64,000 bases of DNA from Candidatus Dadabacteria bacterium (GCA_022822065.1 JAJECI010000008.1:1-64000); one strand, 5' to 3'. Counted from the stretch's first letter, positions 26,268 through 37,750 are shown. Notes: generated by a model from the letters alone, not told the origin. Made by a program: numbers and translations.

Positions 26268-26276
26268 TGCTATGAT
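26268..26276 (+). promoter_or_regulatory. Extended -10 promoter before sucA
   Basis: TGC followed by TATGAT at 26271-26276 forms an extended -10 (TGnTATGAT), with a weak TTGCTT 15 bases further upstream at 26250-26255. Transcription would begin near 26283, leaving a leader of about 29 nt that contains the GGAAGG ribosome site of sucA. Confidence 0.45.
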
Positions 26277-26311
26277 TCTATGCGGTTACCGTTAGAGTAG
26301 GCGGAAGGTGC

Positions 26312-29170
26312 ATGGACATCTGGAAAAACTTTCACGGGCTCAATTCAGGTTACGTAATGGATCTCTACGAACGTTACGTAAGAGATTCCTCATCAGTCGA
26401 CCCCGCAACAAAAACCCTCTTTAAGGAATGGAAGCCCGACACCAAATACTCGTCCCTCAGGGTTGAAATAGAACCTGAGATCGAGACAAACGGTTTCAAT
26501 CAATCGACCGTAAGGGACGTGACCAAGGCCGTTGCGATCGCGAACATGGCCCAGGCGATAAGACGACACGGCCACCTAGCAAGCAGAATAGACCCGCTCG
26601 GGGGCCCCGTTCACGGAGATCTCACCCTGCACGCCGAAACGTTCGGTCTTGACGAGGAAGAGTTAAGAGACTTTCCCTCAACACTTGTAGGATGGCCCCT
26701 TGCACAGAACTCACTTGACGCGCTTGACGGAATAAGAAAGCTGAGGAAAATCTACTCGTCCACCACGGGATACAACTACGACCATATCTATGAGGCCGAA
26801 GAGAGAAGGTGGATGAGGGGCGCCATAGAGTCGGGCGTCTACCGTCCTCCCCTAAATCCCGTTAACGAAGCGGAACTTCTTGATACCCTCACCAAAGTGG
26901 AGGTGTTCGAAAACTTCCTCCACAGGATATTTCCCGGAAAATTCAGGTTCTCAGTAGAAGGCGTCGACATGCTGGTGCCAATGCTGAATGAACTTATACA
27001 TCTCGCCATCAAAGCCGACATACACCAGATAATTCTCGGAATGGCCCATCGCGGAAGGCTAAACGTCATGCACCACGTGATGGAGAAAAACTACAAGTAC
27101 ACCCTGCTTAAGTTCAAGGACCCTGTTCTGGTAAGGGATTTTGCCGACGACATGGGGTGGACGGGAGACGTGAAGTACCACGAGGCTGTAAAACGCGATA
27201 TCCCGACGGGAGACATGCTCGACCGCAACATGAGGATAACCATGGTTCCCAACCCCAGCCACCTGGAATCGGTAAATCCGGTAGTACAGGGAATGTCGAG
27301 GGCATGCGGGATAAGCGACGATGCTCCGGGTTCTCCGCAATTTGACCCGTCAGCGGTAATCCCGGTACAGATTCATGGAGATTCGGCATTCATGGGACAA
27401 GGAATAAACGCCGAGACGCTCAATCTAGCCGCTCTTCCGGGCTACCACACCGGTGGAACGATACACATAATCACCAACAACCAGCTCGGCTACACCACTC
27501 TTCCCACCGACAGCAGAAGCACGCTTTACGCAAGCGATCTCGCAAAGGGATTCGAAATACCGATTGTCCACGTAAACGCGGACGATCCGATTGCCTGCAT
27601 AGAGTCAATACGCCTGGCCTTCGGCTACACATCCAAGTTCGAAAAACATTTCCTTATAGACCTCGTCGGCTACAGAAGGTACGGACACAACGAGGCGGAC
27701 GAACCGGGATTCACCCAGCCCATGATATACAAAAAAATAGACAGTCATCCACGGGTGATGGGCATCTGGGCGGAAAAACTGATAGAAAAAGGCACCGTCT
27801 CGGAAAAACAGGTGGAGCAACTACAGGAAGAACATACCAAAAAGATTGTCGAGGAATTCGAATCGATCTCCCCCGACGACTCCCCCGAGGAATCAACGGC
27901 ACCCTCCCCGGAACGTGGTATAGCAAAAAGAACGGTTACGAAGGTTCCAGACGAAACCCTCCGCGAACTGAACGATTCCCTGCTTTCGGTTCCCGAAGGA
28001 TTTACGGTAAATTCGAAAATCGCCAGAATACGCAACAGAAGAAAAAACGTTCTCGACGACCCGAAAGAAAAAACAATTGACTGGGCAATGGCAGAAGAGC
28101 TTGCCTACGCATCCATAGTCGCAGAAGGCATTCCCATCAGAATAACCGGACAGGATTGCGAGAGAGGAACCTTCAGCCATCGCCACGCGGTGCTTCACGA
28201 CTCTGAGAACGGCGCAATCCACATTCCCCTGCAGAGAATCCCGCAGGCGAAAGCGGCGTTCGAAATAAAGAACAGCCCGCTAAGCGAAAACGCCTGCCTG
28301 GGTTTTGAGTACGGGTACTGTATCGAAAGAACGAACTGCCTTGTAATATGGGAAGCTCAGTACGGAGATTTCATAAACGGGGCTCAGACCATAGTGGATG
28401 AATATCTTGTATCGGCAAGGGCGAAATGGGGGCAGACCCCGTCCCTGGTTCTCCTGCTCCCCCATGCTTATGAAGGACAGGGCCCTGACCACTCGAGCGG
28501 AAGGCTTGAAAGGTTCCTCATGTCGGCCGCCGAATACAATATAAGGATAGTAAACTGCTCCACTTCGGCGCAGTTTTTCCACGTGCTTCGCCGTCAGGCC
28601 CTGCTGCTCGAAAAAGATCCCCTTCCCCTGATCGTCATGACACCCAAGGGACTTCTCCGAAACCCGATGATAAACTCGTCTCTCAAGGACCTATCCGAGG
28701 GGAAATGGCTCCCTGTGATTGACGATCCGATGAGCACCAGACAGGCGAAAAAAGCAAGAAGGCTCATATTCTGCAGCGGCAAGATATACGTTGATCTCAT
28801 CTCAAGCGAACTCAGAGCAAAATCGCCTGACGTTGCAATAGCCAGAATCGAGCAGCTTTACCCGAGACCCAAGGAAGAGGTAAGCGCTGTTTTGGAGAGG
28901 TATGGTAAACTTGAAGAGGTGGTCTGGGTGCAGGAAGAACCCCAGAACGCTGGAGCCTGGAAATATATGCTGCCTTTTTTCAGAAGAAAAATAATCAAGA
29001 AACGGCTTCCACTCAGCTATATAGGAAGAAAGCGCTACTCAAGCCCTTCCGAAGGACTCTCCTCCATGCACAAATACAATCAGGGCCTGCTTATAAAACA
29101 GGCGTTCAGCATAGACAAGGTAGTGGAAGGAAATGAGGAAAGCGGCATAACCTGGCACAGGGATATCTGA
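26312..29170 (+). CDS. sucA: 2-oxoglutarate dehydrogenase E1 component
   Basis: Thiamine-diphosphate enzyme that decarboxylates 2-oxoglutarate in the TCA cycle and hands the succinyl group to SucB. The 952 residues fit the family. The N-terminal peripheral segment ([15 protein letters not shown]) serves E2 binding. [25 protein letters not shown] and NNQLGYTT form the cofactor site. [16 protein letters not shown]-type [15 protein letters not shown] and [17 protein letters not shown] are the transketolase-like hallmarks. A GGAAGG lies before the ATG. sucB follows after 25 bases; E3 (lpd) is not in the window. Confidence 0.96.
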   Translation: MDIWKNFHGLNSGYVMDLYERYVRDSSSVDPATKTLFKEWKPDTKYSSLRVEIEPEIETNGFNQSTVRDVTKAVAIANMAQAIRRHGHLASRIDPLGGPVHGDLTLHAETFGLDEEELRDFPSTLVGWPLAQNSLDALDGIRKLRKIYSSTTGYNYDHIYEAEERRWMRGAIESGVYRPPLNPVNEAELLDTLTKVEVFENFLHRIFPGKFRFSVEGVDMLVPMLNELIHLAIKADIHQIILGMAHRGRLNVMHHVMEKNYKYTLLKFKDPVLVRDFADDMGWTGDVKYHEAVKRDIPTGDMLDRNMRITMVPNPSHLESVNPVVQGMSRACGISDDAPGSPQFDPSAVIPVQIHGDSAFMGQGINAETLNLAALPGYHTGGTIHIITNNQLGYTTLPTDSRSTLYASDLAKGFEIPIVHVNADDPIACIESIRLAFGYTSKFEKHFLIDLVGYRRYGHNEADEPGFTQPMIYKKIDSHPRVMGIWAEKLIEKGTVSEKQVEQLQEEHTKKIVEEFESISPDDSPEESTAPSPERGIAKRTVTKVPDETLRELNDSLLSVPEGFTVNSKIARIRNRRKNVLDDPKEKTIDWAMAEELAYASIVAEGIPIRITGQDCERGTFSHRHAVLHDSENGAIHIPLQRIPQAKAAFEIKNSPLSENACLGFEYGYCIERTNCLVIWEAQYGDFINGAQTIVDEYLVSARAKWGQTPSLVLLLPHAYEGQGPDHSSGRLERFLMSAAEYNIRIVNCSTSAQFFHVLRRQALLLEKDPLPLIVMTPKGLLRNPMINSSLKDLSEGKWLPVIDDPMSTRQAKKARRLIFCSGKIYVDLISSELRAKSPDVAIARIEQLYPRPKEEVSAVLERYGKLEEVVWVQEEPQNAGAWKYMLPFFRRKIIKKRLPLSYIGRKRYSSPSEGLSSMHKYNQGLLIKQAFSIDKVVEGNEESGITWHRDI

Positions 29171-29195
29171 GGCAAACGCGCAAGCGAGGGAGAAA

Positions 29196-30470
29196 ATGGC
29201 CAAGAACATCGTCGTTCCCCACTTGGGGGATTCCGTAATAGAAGCAACAATAATCAAGTGGACCAAGCAGCAGGGAGACACGGTAAGACTCGGGGAAACC
29301 GTGGTTGAGCTTGAAACCGAGAAAGCCAACTTCGAAGTCGCCGCTGAAGCAACGGGCATTCTGGCGTCAATAGCGAAAAAAGCCGAAGAGGATGTCGAAG
29401 TGGGAGACATCCTGGGAACCATCGAGGCATCCGAAAGCAAAGAGGATACGAAAAGCGCCGCGGAAGAAGCCCCTGAGAAAACCGAAGCCGCACCGCAACC
29501 GCCGGCCGAAGAAATTCCGCCCGAAAAGCAGCCTGAAGAAGAACCCAAGACCCGCGTAACTCCCGTCGCGCGGAATATCGCCGAGCAAAACGAAGTCGAT
29601 CTCTCCCAGATCGTACCCGAGGGGAACAGGATCACGAAAGATGACGTGGAAAAACACATTGAGTCACAGGAAACCACAGAGGAAACTCCCCAAGAGGTTC
29701 CCTCTCAGGAAAAAATTCCCGAAACCCCCGTGTCACCCGAACTTTTTCCGTCCTTATCCCAGCTAACCGCTAACAGGGAGAGAAGAATGAGAATGTCGAG
29801 ACGTCGCAGGACTATCGCAAGACGTCTTGTGGAAGCTCAGCAGACAGCCGCCATACTCTCCACTTTCAACGAGATCGACATGTCAAACGTAATGGAGCTT
29901 CGCTCAAGGAAAAAAGACGATTTCAAGGAAAAATACGGAGTGAATCTCGGTTTTTCCTCCTTTTTCATAAAAGCCTCTATCGGAGCGCTGAAGATGTTTC
30001 CAGAGATAAACGCCGAGATCCAGGACGATGAAATAGTTTACAAGGACTACTATGACATCGGAATAGCCGTAGGGGCCGAGGGAGGACTTGTTGTTCCCGT
30101 CATAAGGGAGGCTGACAGAAAAACCTTCGCGCAGATAGAAAAAGAGGTCAGGGAACTTGCCGAGAAGGCAAACGCGAATACGCTTTCGCTCGATGAAATT
30201 TTCGGCGGCACTTTCACCATAACAAACGGGGGAGTATACGGTTCCCTTATGAGTACTCCGATACTGAACCCACCACAGGTCGCAATACTGGGACTCCACA
30301 AGATAGAGGAAAGACCCGTAGCGGTTAACGGGGACATAGTTATAAAGCCGATGATGTACACGGCTCTCAGCTACGACCACAGAATAGTTGACGGAAAGGA
30401 AGCGGTACAGTTCCTCGTAAGAGTAAAGGAACTTATAGAAGACCCCGAAACTCTTCTTATCGAGGGGTAA
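29196..30470 (+). CDS. sucB: Dihydrolipoyllysine succinyltransferase (2-oxoglutarate dehydrogenase E2)
   Basis: Core of the 2-oxoglutarate dehydrogenase complex, 424 residues. The lipoyl domain is at residues 1-75 with the lipoylated lysine at K43 (ETEKANF). A long Pro/Glu-rich linker with a peripheral subunit-binding domain ([16 protein letters not shown]) spans about 80-160. The catalytic domain ends in SYDHRIVDG with His395 and Asp399 and the closing PETLLIEG. Linker and domain order match SucB rather than pyruvate E2, consistent with the adjacent sucA. It converges on recG with a 38-base gap. Confidence 0.96.
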   Translation: MAKNIVVPHLGDSVIEATIIKWTKQQGDTVRLGETVVELETEKANFEVAAEATGILASIAKKAEEDVEVGDILGTIEASESKEDTKSAAEEAPEKTEAAPQPPAEEIPPEKQPEEEPKTRVTPVARNIAEQNEVDLSQIVPEGNRITKDDVEKHIESQETTEETPQEVPSQEKIPETPVSPELFPSLSQLTANRERRMRMSRRRRTIARRLVEAQQTAAILSTFNEIDMSNVMELRSRKKDDFKEKYGVNLGFSSFFIKASIGALKMFPEINAEIQDDEIVYKDYYDIGIAVGAEGGLVVPVIREADRKTFAQIEKEVRELAEKANANTLSLDEIFGGTFTITNGGVYGSLMSTPILNPPQVAILGLHKIEERPVAVNGDIVIKPMMYTALSYDHRIVDGKEAVQFLVRVKELIEDPETLLIEG

Positions 30471-30508
30471 GACCCGAGGCTGCGCCGAAGCGACGCCCAC
30501 CCGATATT

Positions 30509-32989
30509 TTATGAACTGGTATCCAGTTCAAGCATTTCGCCCCATTTCTCAGTTACATGCGCGAAGAGTTTTTCGTATTCCGCGTAATTATCCACCCTAC
30601 CCATTAGTTCGCGGGCGGAATCTCTTGATTCGTTAAGCAACGCGGAATCTCTTATAAGGTTGGCAAAGCTGAAACCGGGAACTCCCGACTGTTTCGTGCC
30701 CATGAATTCCCCAGGACCCCTGTTGGCAAGATCAAACTCGGAGATCCTGAACCCGTCTGAAGTCTCGCCCATTATTTTAAGTCTCTCTCCAGACTCCTCC
30801 CCCGACATGAACGAATACACTATATAACAAGTCGATTCATATTCCCCCCTTCCCACCCTTCCTCTCATCTGGTGAAGCTGCGAGAGTCCGAAGCGTTCCG
30901 CGTTTTCTATAACCATCACAGTGGCGTTGGGAACGTCGACTCCTACTTCTATCACCGTTGTGGAAACAAGAATATCGCATCGCATCGCGAGAAAATCGTC
31001 CATCACCACGTCTCTCTCGTCGCTTTTCATCCTGCCGTGAAGAAGGGAGACGCGAAACTCGGAGAATTCCTCGCGCAGCTCCCCGACCATTCTGGTTACG
31101 TGTCTTACGCGTTTGAAATCCGGATTCTCGGATTCATCTATAAAGGGATAGACGAAATACGCCTGACGCCCTTCTTCAAGTTTCTTCCTTATCTGGTCGT
31201 AAAACCATGTTCGGTTTTTCTGAGCATCTCTGAGAACAAACGTCTCGACCTTTTTTCTTGAAGGAGGAAGCTCATCGATCACCGAGACCTCGAGATCTCC
31301 GTACACGGTGATGGCCAGGGTTCTCGGAATCGGAGTAGCCGTCATAACAAGAACGTCGGGCACCGTCGCTTTCCGTACAAGCTTAGCCCTCTGAACAACT
31401 CCGAACCTGTGCTGCTCATCTATTATCACGAATCCAAGAGCCTTAAAATCCACATCTTCTGAAATCAGGGCGTGGGTTCCAACCACGATATCAGCTTGCC
31501 CGGTCTTTATCTCCTCGTGGGCGCGGGATCTGTCCGCTCTCGAAAGCGCACTTTTAAGAAGAACTACGCTTATTCCCATGTTCTCGGTCATTTGCCTAAT
31601 ATTTCGAAAATGCTGCTCGGCCAGTATCTCCGTCGGAACCATAAGTGCGGCCTGATAGCCGGACTCAACTGCCCGGAGCATTGAAACAAGGGCGACAAGA
31701 GTCTTCCCGCTTCCCACGTCACCCTGAAGAAGCCTGTTCATCGGACGGGAGGAAACCATATCGGCCTCTATCTCCGAGATAGTTCTTTCCTGAGCGGGTG
31801 TAAGGCTGAAAGAAAGCGAGCGGAGAAGTTTTTCCGAAAGAGAACTACCGGAACTAAAAGATATACCCTGACTTTCGTTCACCTTTCGTTTTTTGGAAAA
31901 AAGACCGAGCTGGAGAACGAAAAACTCGAAAAATATAACGGTTCTGTGAGCCCGCGAACCCGCGACGGATCCAAGGTCGTCAAAATCAACCGGCGGGATA
32001 TCGCCGGGAGGGAAATGCACTTGCTCAAGGGCCTCGGGCAAATCCATCAGGTCGTGCTTTTCCTGAATATCTTTCGGGATCAGCCCCCCGAAGTCCCGCG
32101 CGTGGCCGTCAAGAGCCCCTCTTACCGTCTCTCTCAGTTTTTTCTGAGTAAGACCTTCTGTAAGCGGGTAGACGGGAACGATTCTTCCGAACTGAAGAGG
32201 ATTCCCGACATCTTCTTCGTCTTCTATTATCTCAATGTCCTGGGCAAGCGGATGAATTATCTGAAGAGCTCTGCCGCCAGGGGCAACCGATACCTTGCCG
32301 TGAATTATGAAGCTCATTCCCTTTTTAAAAATCCCCCTGAGATAGGAAGAATTGTAATTAAACCAAGTGAGTCTCAGTCTGCCGGTCCCGTCGTAAATCA
32401 CTACCTGAAAGAAGTTTCTCTTCCTGTTTCTTATATCCGCCACGGAAATGGCCTTACCTCGAACAGTTGAAGAATCTCCGGGAACGATTTCCGATATGTC
32501 CGCTATTTTTCTCCGGTCGTCGTATTTTCTCGGAGAATAGAAAAGAAGATCAGAAACGGTATGTATGGATTTTTTGGCAAGAAATCCTGCGATCCTCGGT
32601 CCGATTCTCTCAAGGCTCGTGACGCTTACAGAAGATGGGCCTCCATCAGGGAGAGGTTTTTTCTGGGAAACGTATGCTTTCCTAGGGATATTCTCGCGTT
32701 CGCTTTTTCTGGCGAGCCTTATTGCTTTGCGAACGACCGATAGCGCAGAAGATATTCTTTTGGTTTTTTCTGTACGCGTCAGGCTTTTGAAATCAGAGAA
32801 AGAATTTCTCAGTGACTCAACAGGAGTTTTTACTTCCTCGGGAAACCTCCCCGTAAGAAGTTTCGTCGAAATTCTCCTTACGTCCTCTCCAAGTTCGGGA
32901 ATCTTGTCAAGATTTGAAAAATTATTCCTTGAGGCAAAAAGAAGTGGAGTCTCCAGAGAACGCAGGATTTTTTCCAGCTCGCCCTGCAT
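30509..32989 (-). CDS. recG: ATP-dependent DNA helicase RecG
   Basis: Branch-migrating helicase that reverses stalled forks and processes Holliday junctions. It has 826 residues, longer than E. coli RecG (about 690) because of a 130-residue N-terminal extension of the kind seen in many non-enteric bacteria. The wedge OB domain (GPRIAGFLAKKSIHTVSDLLFYSPRKYDDR region) precedes helicase motifs GDVGSGKT (I), DEQHRFGV (II), TATPIPRT (III) and the QMRGRVGRG motif (VI), with the RecG TRG hairpin following. It starts 6 bases after topA and is likely co-transcribed. Confidence 0.95.
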   Translation of the reverse strand: MQGELEKILRSLETPLLFASRNNFSNLDKIPELGEDVRRISTKLLTGRFPEEVKTPVESLRNSFSDFKSLTRTEKTKRISSALSVVRKAIRLARKSERENIPRKAYVSQKKPLPDGGPSSVSVTSLERIGPRIAGFLAKKSIHTVSDLLFYSPRKYDDRRKIADISEIVPGDSSTVRGKAISVADIRNRKRNFFQVVIYDGTGRLRLTWFNYNSSYLRGIFKKGMSFIIHGKVSVAPGGRALQIIHPLAQDIEIIEDEEDVGNPLQFGRIVPVYPLTEGLTQKKLRETVRGALDGHARDFGGLIPKDIQEKHDLMDLPEALEQVHFPPGDIPPVDFDDLGSVAGSRAHRTVIFFEFFVLQLGLFSKKRKVNESQGISFSSGSSLSEKLLRSLSFSLTPAQERTISEIEADMVSSRPMNRLLQGDVGSGKTLVALVSMLRAVESGYQAALMVPTEILAEQHFRNIRQMTENMGISVVLLKSALSRADRSRAHEEIKTGQADIVVGTHALISEDVDFKALGFVIIDEQHRFGVVQRAKLVRKATVPDVLVMTATPIPRTLAITVYGDLEVSVIDELPPSRKKVETFVLRDAQKNRTWFYDQIRKKLEEGRQAYFVYPFIDESENPDFKRVRHVTRMVGELREEFSEFRVSLLHGRMKSDERDVVMDDFLAMRCDILVSTTVIEVGVDVPNATVMVIENAERFGLSQLHQMRGRVGRGEYESTCYIVYSFMSGEESGERLKIMGETSDGFRISEFDLANRGPGEFMGTKQSGVPGFSFANLIRDSALLNESRDSARELMGRVDNYAEYEKLFAHVTEKWGEMLELDTSS

Positions 32990-32995
32990 AATAAA

Positions 32996-35245
32996 TCAGA
33001 CTTTTTCCGCTTTAGTGGCTTTTTTAACTATATTGCCGTCTTTATCGAGATTAAGTGTGCTTTTGCACTTTGGATAACCGCTGCAGCCGAGAAACTGCCC
33101 GCGCCGGCTGCGGCGAACAACCATGGGTTTGCCGCATTTCTCGCATTTTACGTCTTCGCGGACCTCTGGAGCTTCCTTCTGCTTTATGACGATCCTGCCG
33201 TCTTGTCTCGTGAATTCCTTGGGGTTTTTACAATCGGGATACTTTGAGCACGAAAGGAACTGCCCGTAGCGCCCCTCCTTTATCACCATGGGGGCCCCGC
33301 ACTTGTCGCATTCTATATCATCGCAGATCTCAGGGTCGGTTTTCTTCCCCACGATGATCTCGCCATCCTCCCCTCTTGTGAAATTCTTGGCGTTCTTGCA
33401 TTCAGGATACCTCGGGCAAGAGAGAAACTGCCCGTAGCGCCCTTCCCTTATAACCATCGAGGCTTCGCACTTGTCGCATTCTATATCGGTTGGAATTTCC
33501 ACCTTGCGTCCCTCGATTTCCTCCTCGGCCCTGATCACGCTCTTTGAAAACCCATCGTAAAAGCCCCGCAGCAGCTCAACCCAGTGGACTTCTCCTTCTT
33601 CCACCCTGTCAAGATCGCTTTCCATCCGGGCCGTAAACTCCTCGTCCATTATCCCCGGGAAGCCCTCCACCAGAAAATCGTTCACGGAAAAACCCAGGGA
33701 GGTCGGGACAAATCTTCCCTTCTGCCGCTCGGCATATCCCCTGTCCTGTATGGTCGAAAGAATGGAGGCGTAGGTCGAGGGTCTCCCTATACCCTTTTCC
33801 TCGAGCTCTTTCACAAGAGAACTTTCCGAATATCTGGGCGGCGGCTGAGTGAAATGCTGCTTGGGGTCAAGCTTCAGAAGAGAAAGAACATCTTTTTCAG
33901 AAAGTTCGGGAAGCCGTTTGTTCTCGTCTTTTTTCGAGTTCTTATCCGCTCCGTTGTTTTCTTCTTTTTCAGTCGCCTCCTCGTAAGCGGCCGTAAAGCC
34001 CGGGAACTTCATCACGTTGCCAGTGGCCCTGAAAACGGCTTCTCCCGCCGTGATGTCAACACGAGTCTGGTCATATACGGCCGGGGTCATCTGCGAGGCG
34101 ATGAACCTTTTCCATATAAGTGAGTAAAGCTTGTACTGGTCTTCGGTTAGAAACTGTCTTAGCTCATCTGGATGCCTTGAGGGAAACGTGGGCCTTATGC
34201 ATTCATGGGCATCCTGCGCGGATTTTTTCACCTTAAAAACATTTGGGCGTTTCGGTATGTAAGTTCCACCGTAATTCTGGGATATAAAGCTTCTGGCTTC
34301 CGCCACGGCGTTATCAGACGCCCTAACAGAATCGGTTCTCATGTAGGTTATAAGTCCGACCGGCCCCTCGCTTCCAAGCTCAACCCCTTCGTAGAGTCCC
34401 TGTGCGACCGACATAGTCTTCTTGACGGAGAAGCGGTTCTTTTTCGAGGAATCCTGCTGAAGGGTGCTGGTTATGAAGGGGGGAAGCGGTCTTCTTTTTC
34501 TTTCTTTCTTTTCAATCGACCCTACGACAAAATCCTTTCCTGAAATCGCGGAGACTATTTCTTCTGACTGCTGCGCATTTTCAATCTTGGCCTTTTTCCC
34601 CAGGAACATGTGGAGCGAAGCAGTAAAGGCATCCACATCGGGATCCGCAGTCCTCTTAACAAGCGCGTCAAGCGTCCAGTATTCCCGCGGCTTGAAATTC
34701 TGAATCTCCCTTTCCCTGTCAACGACAAATCTAAGAGCGACGCTCTGCACCCTCCCGGCGCTCAGCCCCTTTCTCACTTTTTTCCAGAGAACGGGACTCA
34801 CCTGGTAGCCAACGATCCTGTCAAGAATTCTTCTTGCCTGCTGGGATTCGAAGCGGTCCTTGTCGATCTCAAGAGGCCTGCTCATTGAGTCTCTGATACC
34901 CGCTTCCGTTATTTCGTGTATGAGAACCCTGTGGACCTTGTCCCAGAGATTAAGGCGGTTCGCAATGTGCCACGCGATCGCCTCCCCTTCTCTGTCCGGG
35001 TCGGAGGCAAGATACACTTTTTCCGCATCCCGCGACGCTTTCTTCAGATTCTCAAGATACTTGGTTTTACCCTTTATGACAGTATATTTGGGCTTGAAAT
35101 CGTTTTGGATATCCACCCCGAGACTGCTGCTCGGAAGATCTACGAGATGCCCTGAAGAGGCTTCCACGCGGAAATCCCGGCCGAGATACTTCTTTATTGT
35201 TCTCGCCTTTGAAGGAGATTCGACTATGACAAGGGATTTAGCCAT
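32996..35245 (-). CDS. topA: DNA topoisomerase I
   Basis: Type IA topoisomerase relaxing negative supercoils, 749 residues. The TOPRIM domain begins IVESPSKARTIKKYLG with SDPDREGEAIAWH as the metal site. The active-site tyrosine is in GLITYMRTDS near residue 297. The C-terminus carries three complete four-cysteine zinc ribbons, each ending in a GQFLSC- or GQFLGC-x-x-Y-P-x-C-K motif, and a basic tail. First gene of the topA-recG unit, behind a good promoter. Confidence 0.97.
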   Translation of the reverse strand: MAKSLVIVESPSKARTIKKYLGRDFRVEASSGHLVDLPSSSLGVDIQNDFKPKYTVIKGKTKYLENLKKASRDAEKVYLASDPDREGEAIAWHIANRLNLWDKVHRVLIHEITEAGIRDSMSRPLEIDKDRFESQQARRILDRIVGYQVSPVLWKKVRKGLSAGRVQSVALRFVVDREREIQNFKPREYWTLDALVKRTADPDVDAFTASLHMFLGKKAKIENAQQSEEIVSAISGKDFVVGSIEKKERKRRPLPPFITSTLQQDSSKKNRFSVKKTMSVAQGLYEGVELGSEGPVGLITYMRTDSVRASDNAVAEARSFISQNYGGTYIPKRPNVFKVKKSAQDAHECIRPTFPSRHPDELRQFLTEDQYKLYSLIWKRFIASQMTPAVYDQTRVDITAGEAVFRATGNVMKFPGFTAAYEEATEKEENNGADKNSKKDENKRLPELSEKDVLSLLKLDPKQHFTQPPPRYSESSLVKELEEKGIGRPSTYASILSTIQDRGYAERQKGRFVPTSLGFSVNDFLVEGFPGIMDEEFTARMESDLDRVEEGEVHWVELLRGFYDGFSKSVIRAEEEIEGRKVEIPTDIECDKCEASMVIREGRYGQFLSCPRYPECKNAKNFTRGEDGEIIVGKKTDPEICDDIECDKCGAPMVIKEGRYGQFLSCSKYPDCKNPKEFTRQDGRIVIKQKEAPEVREDVKCEKCGKPMVVRRSRRGQFLGCSGYPKCKSTLNLDKDGNIVKKATKAEKV

Positions 35246-35281
35246 AAAAATAGTTCTTCCGTTTGTAAAATCAGTCTAAAT

Positions 35282-35309
35282 CTTATAAAAAGCCGACGGA
35301 ATATGTCAA
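35282..35309 (-). promoter_or_regulatory. Promoter of topA-recG
   Basis: On the minus strand a perfect TTGACA (35304-35309) and TATAAG (35282-35287, one mismatch) are 16 bases apart. Transcription would begin near 35275, about 30 nt before the topA ATG. Topoisomerase I promoters are often supercoiling-sensitive; nothing in the sequence here tests that. Confidence 0.75.
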
Positions 35310-35347
35310 TACCGATGTAAATAATTCCCCGAGACCGCTGCAGCGTA

Positions 35348-36334
35348 TCAAACTTCTATGCTTCTCACAAGAGCCTCGTTGGCATTATACCACCTGAGGG
35401 AATTTTCAATACCGTTCTCGATATCGAAGCAAGGCTCCCAGTCCAGAACTCTTTTCGCCTTGTCTATGTTCGCCAGCGTAACCTTGATATCGGAGGGATG
35501 CGGAGGGTCGCAAGTGATTTTAGCCTTCTTGCCGGTCTTGCGCTCTATTAGGTCTATCATTTCGTTGAGAGAAACAGAGGCCGCACTCCCGAGGTTTATT
35601 ATCTCGAAGCCCAGACGCCTTATCGCCGAGACCGTACCCGCCGCGATATCGTCAACGTAGGTAAAATCCCTTTTCTGCTCCCCGTCGCCGAGTATTACCA
35701 CTTCTTCTCCTTCATTTATCCACTTTATGAACCGAAAAACACTCATGTCGGGCCTTCCCGCCGGACCGTAAACCGTAAAGTAGCGAAGCACCGAGATGTC
35801 TATTCCGTAAAGAGAGTTGTAAACAGAGCAAAGACCTTCGGCCGATTTCTTCGAGGAGGAGTATTGAGAAAGCTGATAATCGGTCTTCATATCCTCCACG
35901 AAGGGAATTTCGTTCTCCCCGTAAACGCTCGAAGTCGAAGCGAGCACGAATTTGCCTATTCCTTCCGAGCGGCAAAACTCAAGGAGGTTAAGAGTCCCCG
36001 TCACGTTGGTAGAGTAATATATCCAGGGATTCTCAATGCTCTGGCGAACCCCGGCGCGGGCCGCGAGGTTAATAACGCAGTCAATTCGAGCACCCTCGCA
36101 AAGACTCTTTATTTCCTCGCACACCGAAAGAAGCTTGGGGTTATCTGATATATCGAACTCGAAAAAATTGAATCTCTCGAGCTTGCGAAGGGTTTCCAGC
36201 CTGTGATTCTTGAGCCTCACGTCGTAAGCGTCGGACATGTTGTCAACCCCGAAAACAGAATCTCCGCGTTCAAGGAGAAACTCGCACACCTTGGCCCCTA
36301 TAAATCCCGCGCAGCCCGAAACAATTATGTTCAT
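35348..36334 (-). CDS. NAD-dependent sugar-nucleotide epimerase (UDP-glucuronate 4-epimerase-like)
   Basis: Extended short-chain dehydrogenase, about 328 residues from the ATG at 36334 (MNIIVSGCAGFIG). The GCAGFIG loop binds NAD, AARAGVRQSIENP is typical of UDP-glucuronate epimerases, and the catalytic pair is Tyr/Lys in YSSSKKSAE with SSVYG before it. It lies 31 bases downstream of the UDP-glucose dehydrogenase gene. The pair would make UDP-glucuronate and then UDP-galacturonate for surface polysaccharide. A GTG five codons upstream is an alternative start. Confidence 0.88.
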   Translation of the reverse strand: MNIIVSGCAGFIGAKVCEFLLERGDSVFGVDNMSDAYDVRLKNHRLETLRKLERFNFFEFDISDNPKLLSVCEEIKSLCEGARIDCVINLAARAGVRQSIENPWIYYSTNVTGTLNLLEFCRSEGIGKFVLASTSSVYGENEIPFVEDMKTDYQLSQYSSSKKSAEGLCSVYNSLYGIDISVLRYFTVYGPAGRPDMSVFRFIKWINEGEEVVILGDGEQKRDFTYVDDIAAGTVSAIRRLGFEIINLGSAASVSLNEMIDLIERKTGKKAKITCDPPHPSDIKVTLANIDKAKRVLDWEPCFDIENGIENSLRWYNANEALVRSIEV

Positions 36335-36365
36335 GATAGCAAGGACCACTCCCGGTCCATTTTTG

Positions 36366-37664
36366 TCACCTGCCGACTCGGAGATACTTGATGCCTAATG
36401 CCTCAAGTCTCATGTAGTCATAGATATTTCTTCCGTCAAATATCACAGGGGTTTTCATCAGCTCCTTTATCATCTCGAAATTCGGCTGTCTGTACTGGCT
36501 CCATTCAGTGTGAATCACAAGGGCGTCCGCACCATTGCAGACATCATAGTAGGATTCAAAGTAATCCACGCTGTCTCCAAAAACGGCTCTTGCGTTTTCC
36601 ATGGCGGCGGGATCGTGGACGGCAACAGAACATCCCGCCTCGAGGAGCATCCCTATCACGTAAAGCGATGGGGCCTCCCTTATGTCATCCGTGTTGGGCT
36701 TAAACGAGATTCCCCAGACGGCAATCCTCTTTCCGTCAAGATCGTCATCGAAAAATCGGACTATCTTGTTGAAAAATCTTTCCTTCTGAGCGGCATTCAC
36801 GCGGTCAACCGCGGTTACCACCCTGGGCTCATAGCCTACATCGTGTGCCATTTTCTCAAGGGCTTTTACGTCCTTTGGAAAACACGATCCTCCGTATCCG
36901 ATCCCCGGGTAGAGATAATATCTGCCTATCCTCGAGTCAGAACCCACGACCGAGCGCACCTCGGACACGTTCGCACCCAGAAGCTCGCACAGATTGGCTA
37001 TCTCGTTCATAAACGATATCCTGGTGGCGAGCATAGCGTTTGAGGCATACTTTGACATTTCGGAAGACCGTATGGAAATCACGATTGTCCTGTCGGCGGA
37101 CATCATGAAAGGGGCGTAAAGTTCCCTCAGAACCGAGCCTACCGATTCTTCTTCAACTCCGATGACGACCCTGTCGGGCTTAAGAAAATCATCAATCGCC
37201 GCACCTTCCTTCAGAAATTCCGGGTTTGATGCCACGCCGAATTTCTGATCAGTAAGGGATTTTATGGTGTCGCGCACTTTCTCGGTAGTACCCACGGGAA
37301 CCGTACTTTTGGTTATGACTATCTTGTAGCCGTCAAGATTCTCTCCTATTGACCGTGCCACCTCGAGAACAGAAGAAACATCGGCTTCGCCGTTCTCCGT
37401 TTGAGGAGTTCCAACCGCAATGAATATCAGAAGGGACTCTCTGATGCCCAGAGCTATGTCAGTGGTAAAAGAAAGCCTTCCCTCATCTATGTTGCTGCGT
37501 ACCATCTCATCGAGGCCCGGCTCGAAAAACGGGACCTCCCCACGCTGAAGGCTTCTAACCTTGTCCTCGTCTATGTCAACGCATATGACATCGTTTCCGC
37601 CCCCGGCAAAACACGCACCTGTGACAAGCCCCACGTAACCCGTTCCTATAACGGCTATTTTCAC
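36366..37664 (-). CDS. ugd: UDP-glucose 6-dehydrogenase
   Basis: Oxidises UDP-glucose to UDP-glucuronate with two NAD; 432 residues. The start is GTG at 37664 behind AAGGAG. The NAD loop GTGYVG is at residues 7-12, SNPEFLKEGAAIDDF covers the substrate loop, and the catalytic Cys lies in GYGGSCFPKD near residue 262. SFKPNTDDIREAPS marks the C-terminal domain. It forms a two-gene unit with the epimerase that follows. Confidence 0.96.
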   Translation of the reverse strand: MKIAVIGTGYVGLVTGACFAGGGNDVICVDIDEDKVRSLQRGEVPFFEPGLDEMVRSNIDEGRLSFTTDIALGIRESLLIFIAVGTPQTENGEADVSSVLEVARSIGENLDGYKIVITKSTVPVGTTEKVRDTIKSLTDQKFGVASNPEFLKEGAAIDDFLKPDRVVIGVEEESVGSVLRELYAPFMMSADRTIVISIRSSEMSKYASNAMLATRISFMNEIANLCELLGANVSEVRSVVGSDSRIGRYYLYPGIGYGGSCFPKDVKALEKMAHDVGYEPRVVTAVDRVNAAQKERFFNKIVRFFDDDLDGKRIAVWGISFKPNTDDIREAPSLYVIGMLLEAGCSVAVHDPAAMENARAVFGDSVDYFESYYDVCNGADALVIHTEWSQYRQPNFEMIKELMKTPVIFDGRNIYDYMRLEALGIKYLRVGR

Positions 37665-37750
37665 TTGTTAAATCTCCTTGGAGAAACCCGCAAGCCAAAC
37701 TAATGCAAACATTTTTCCATAACTAAAAAGACAACATAGGGTACAACAAA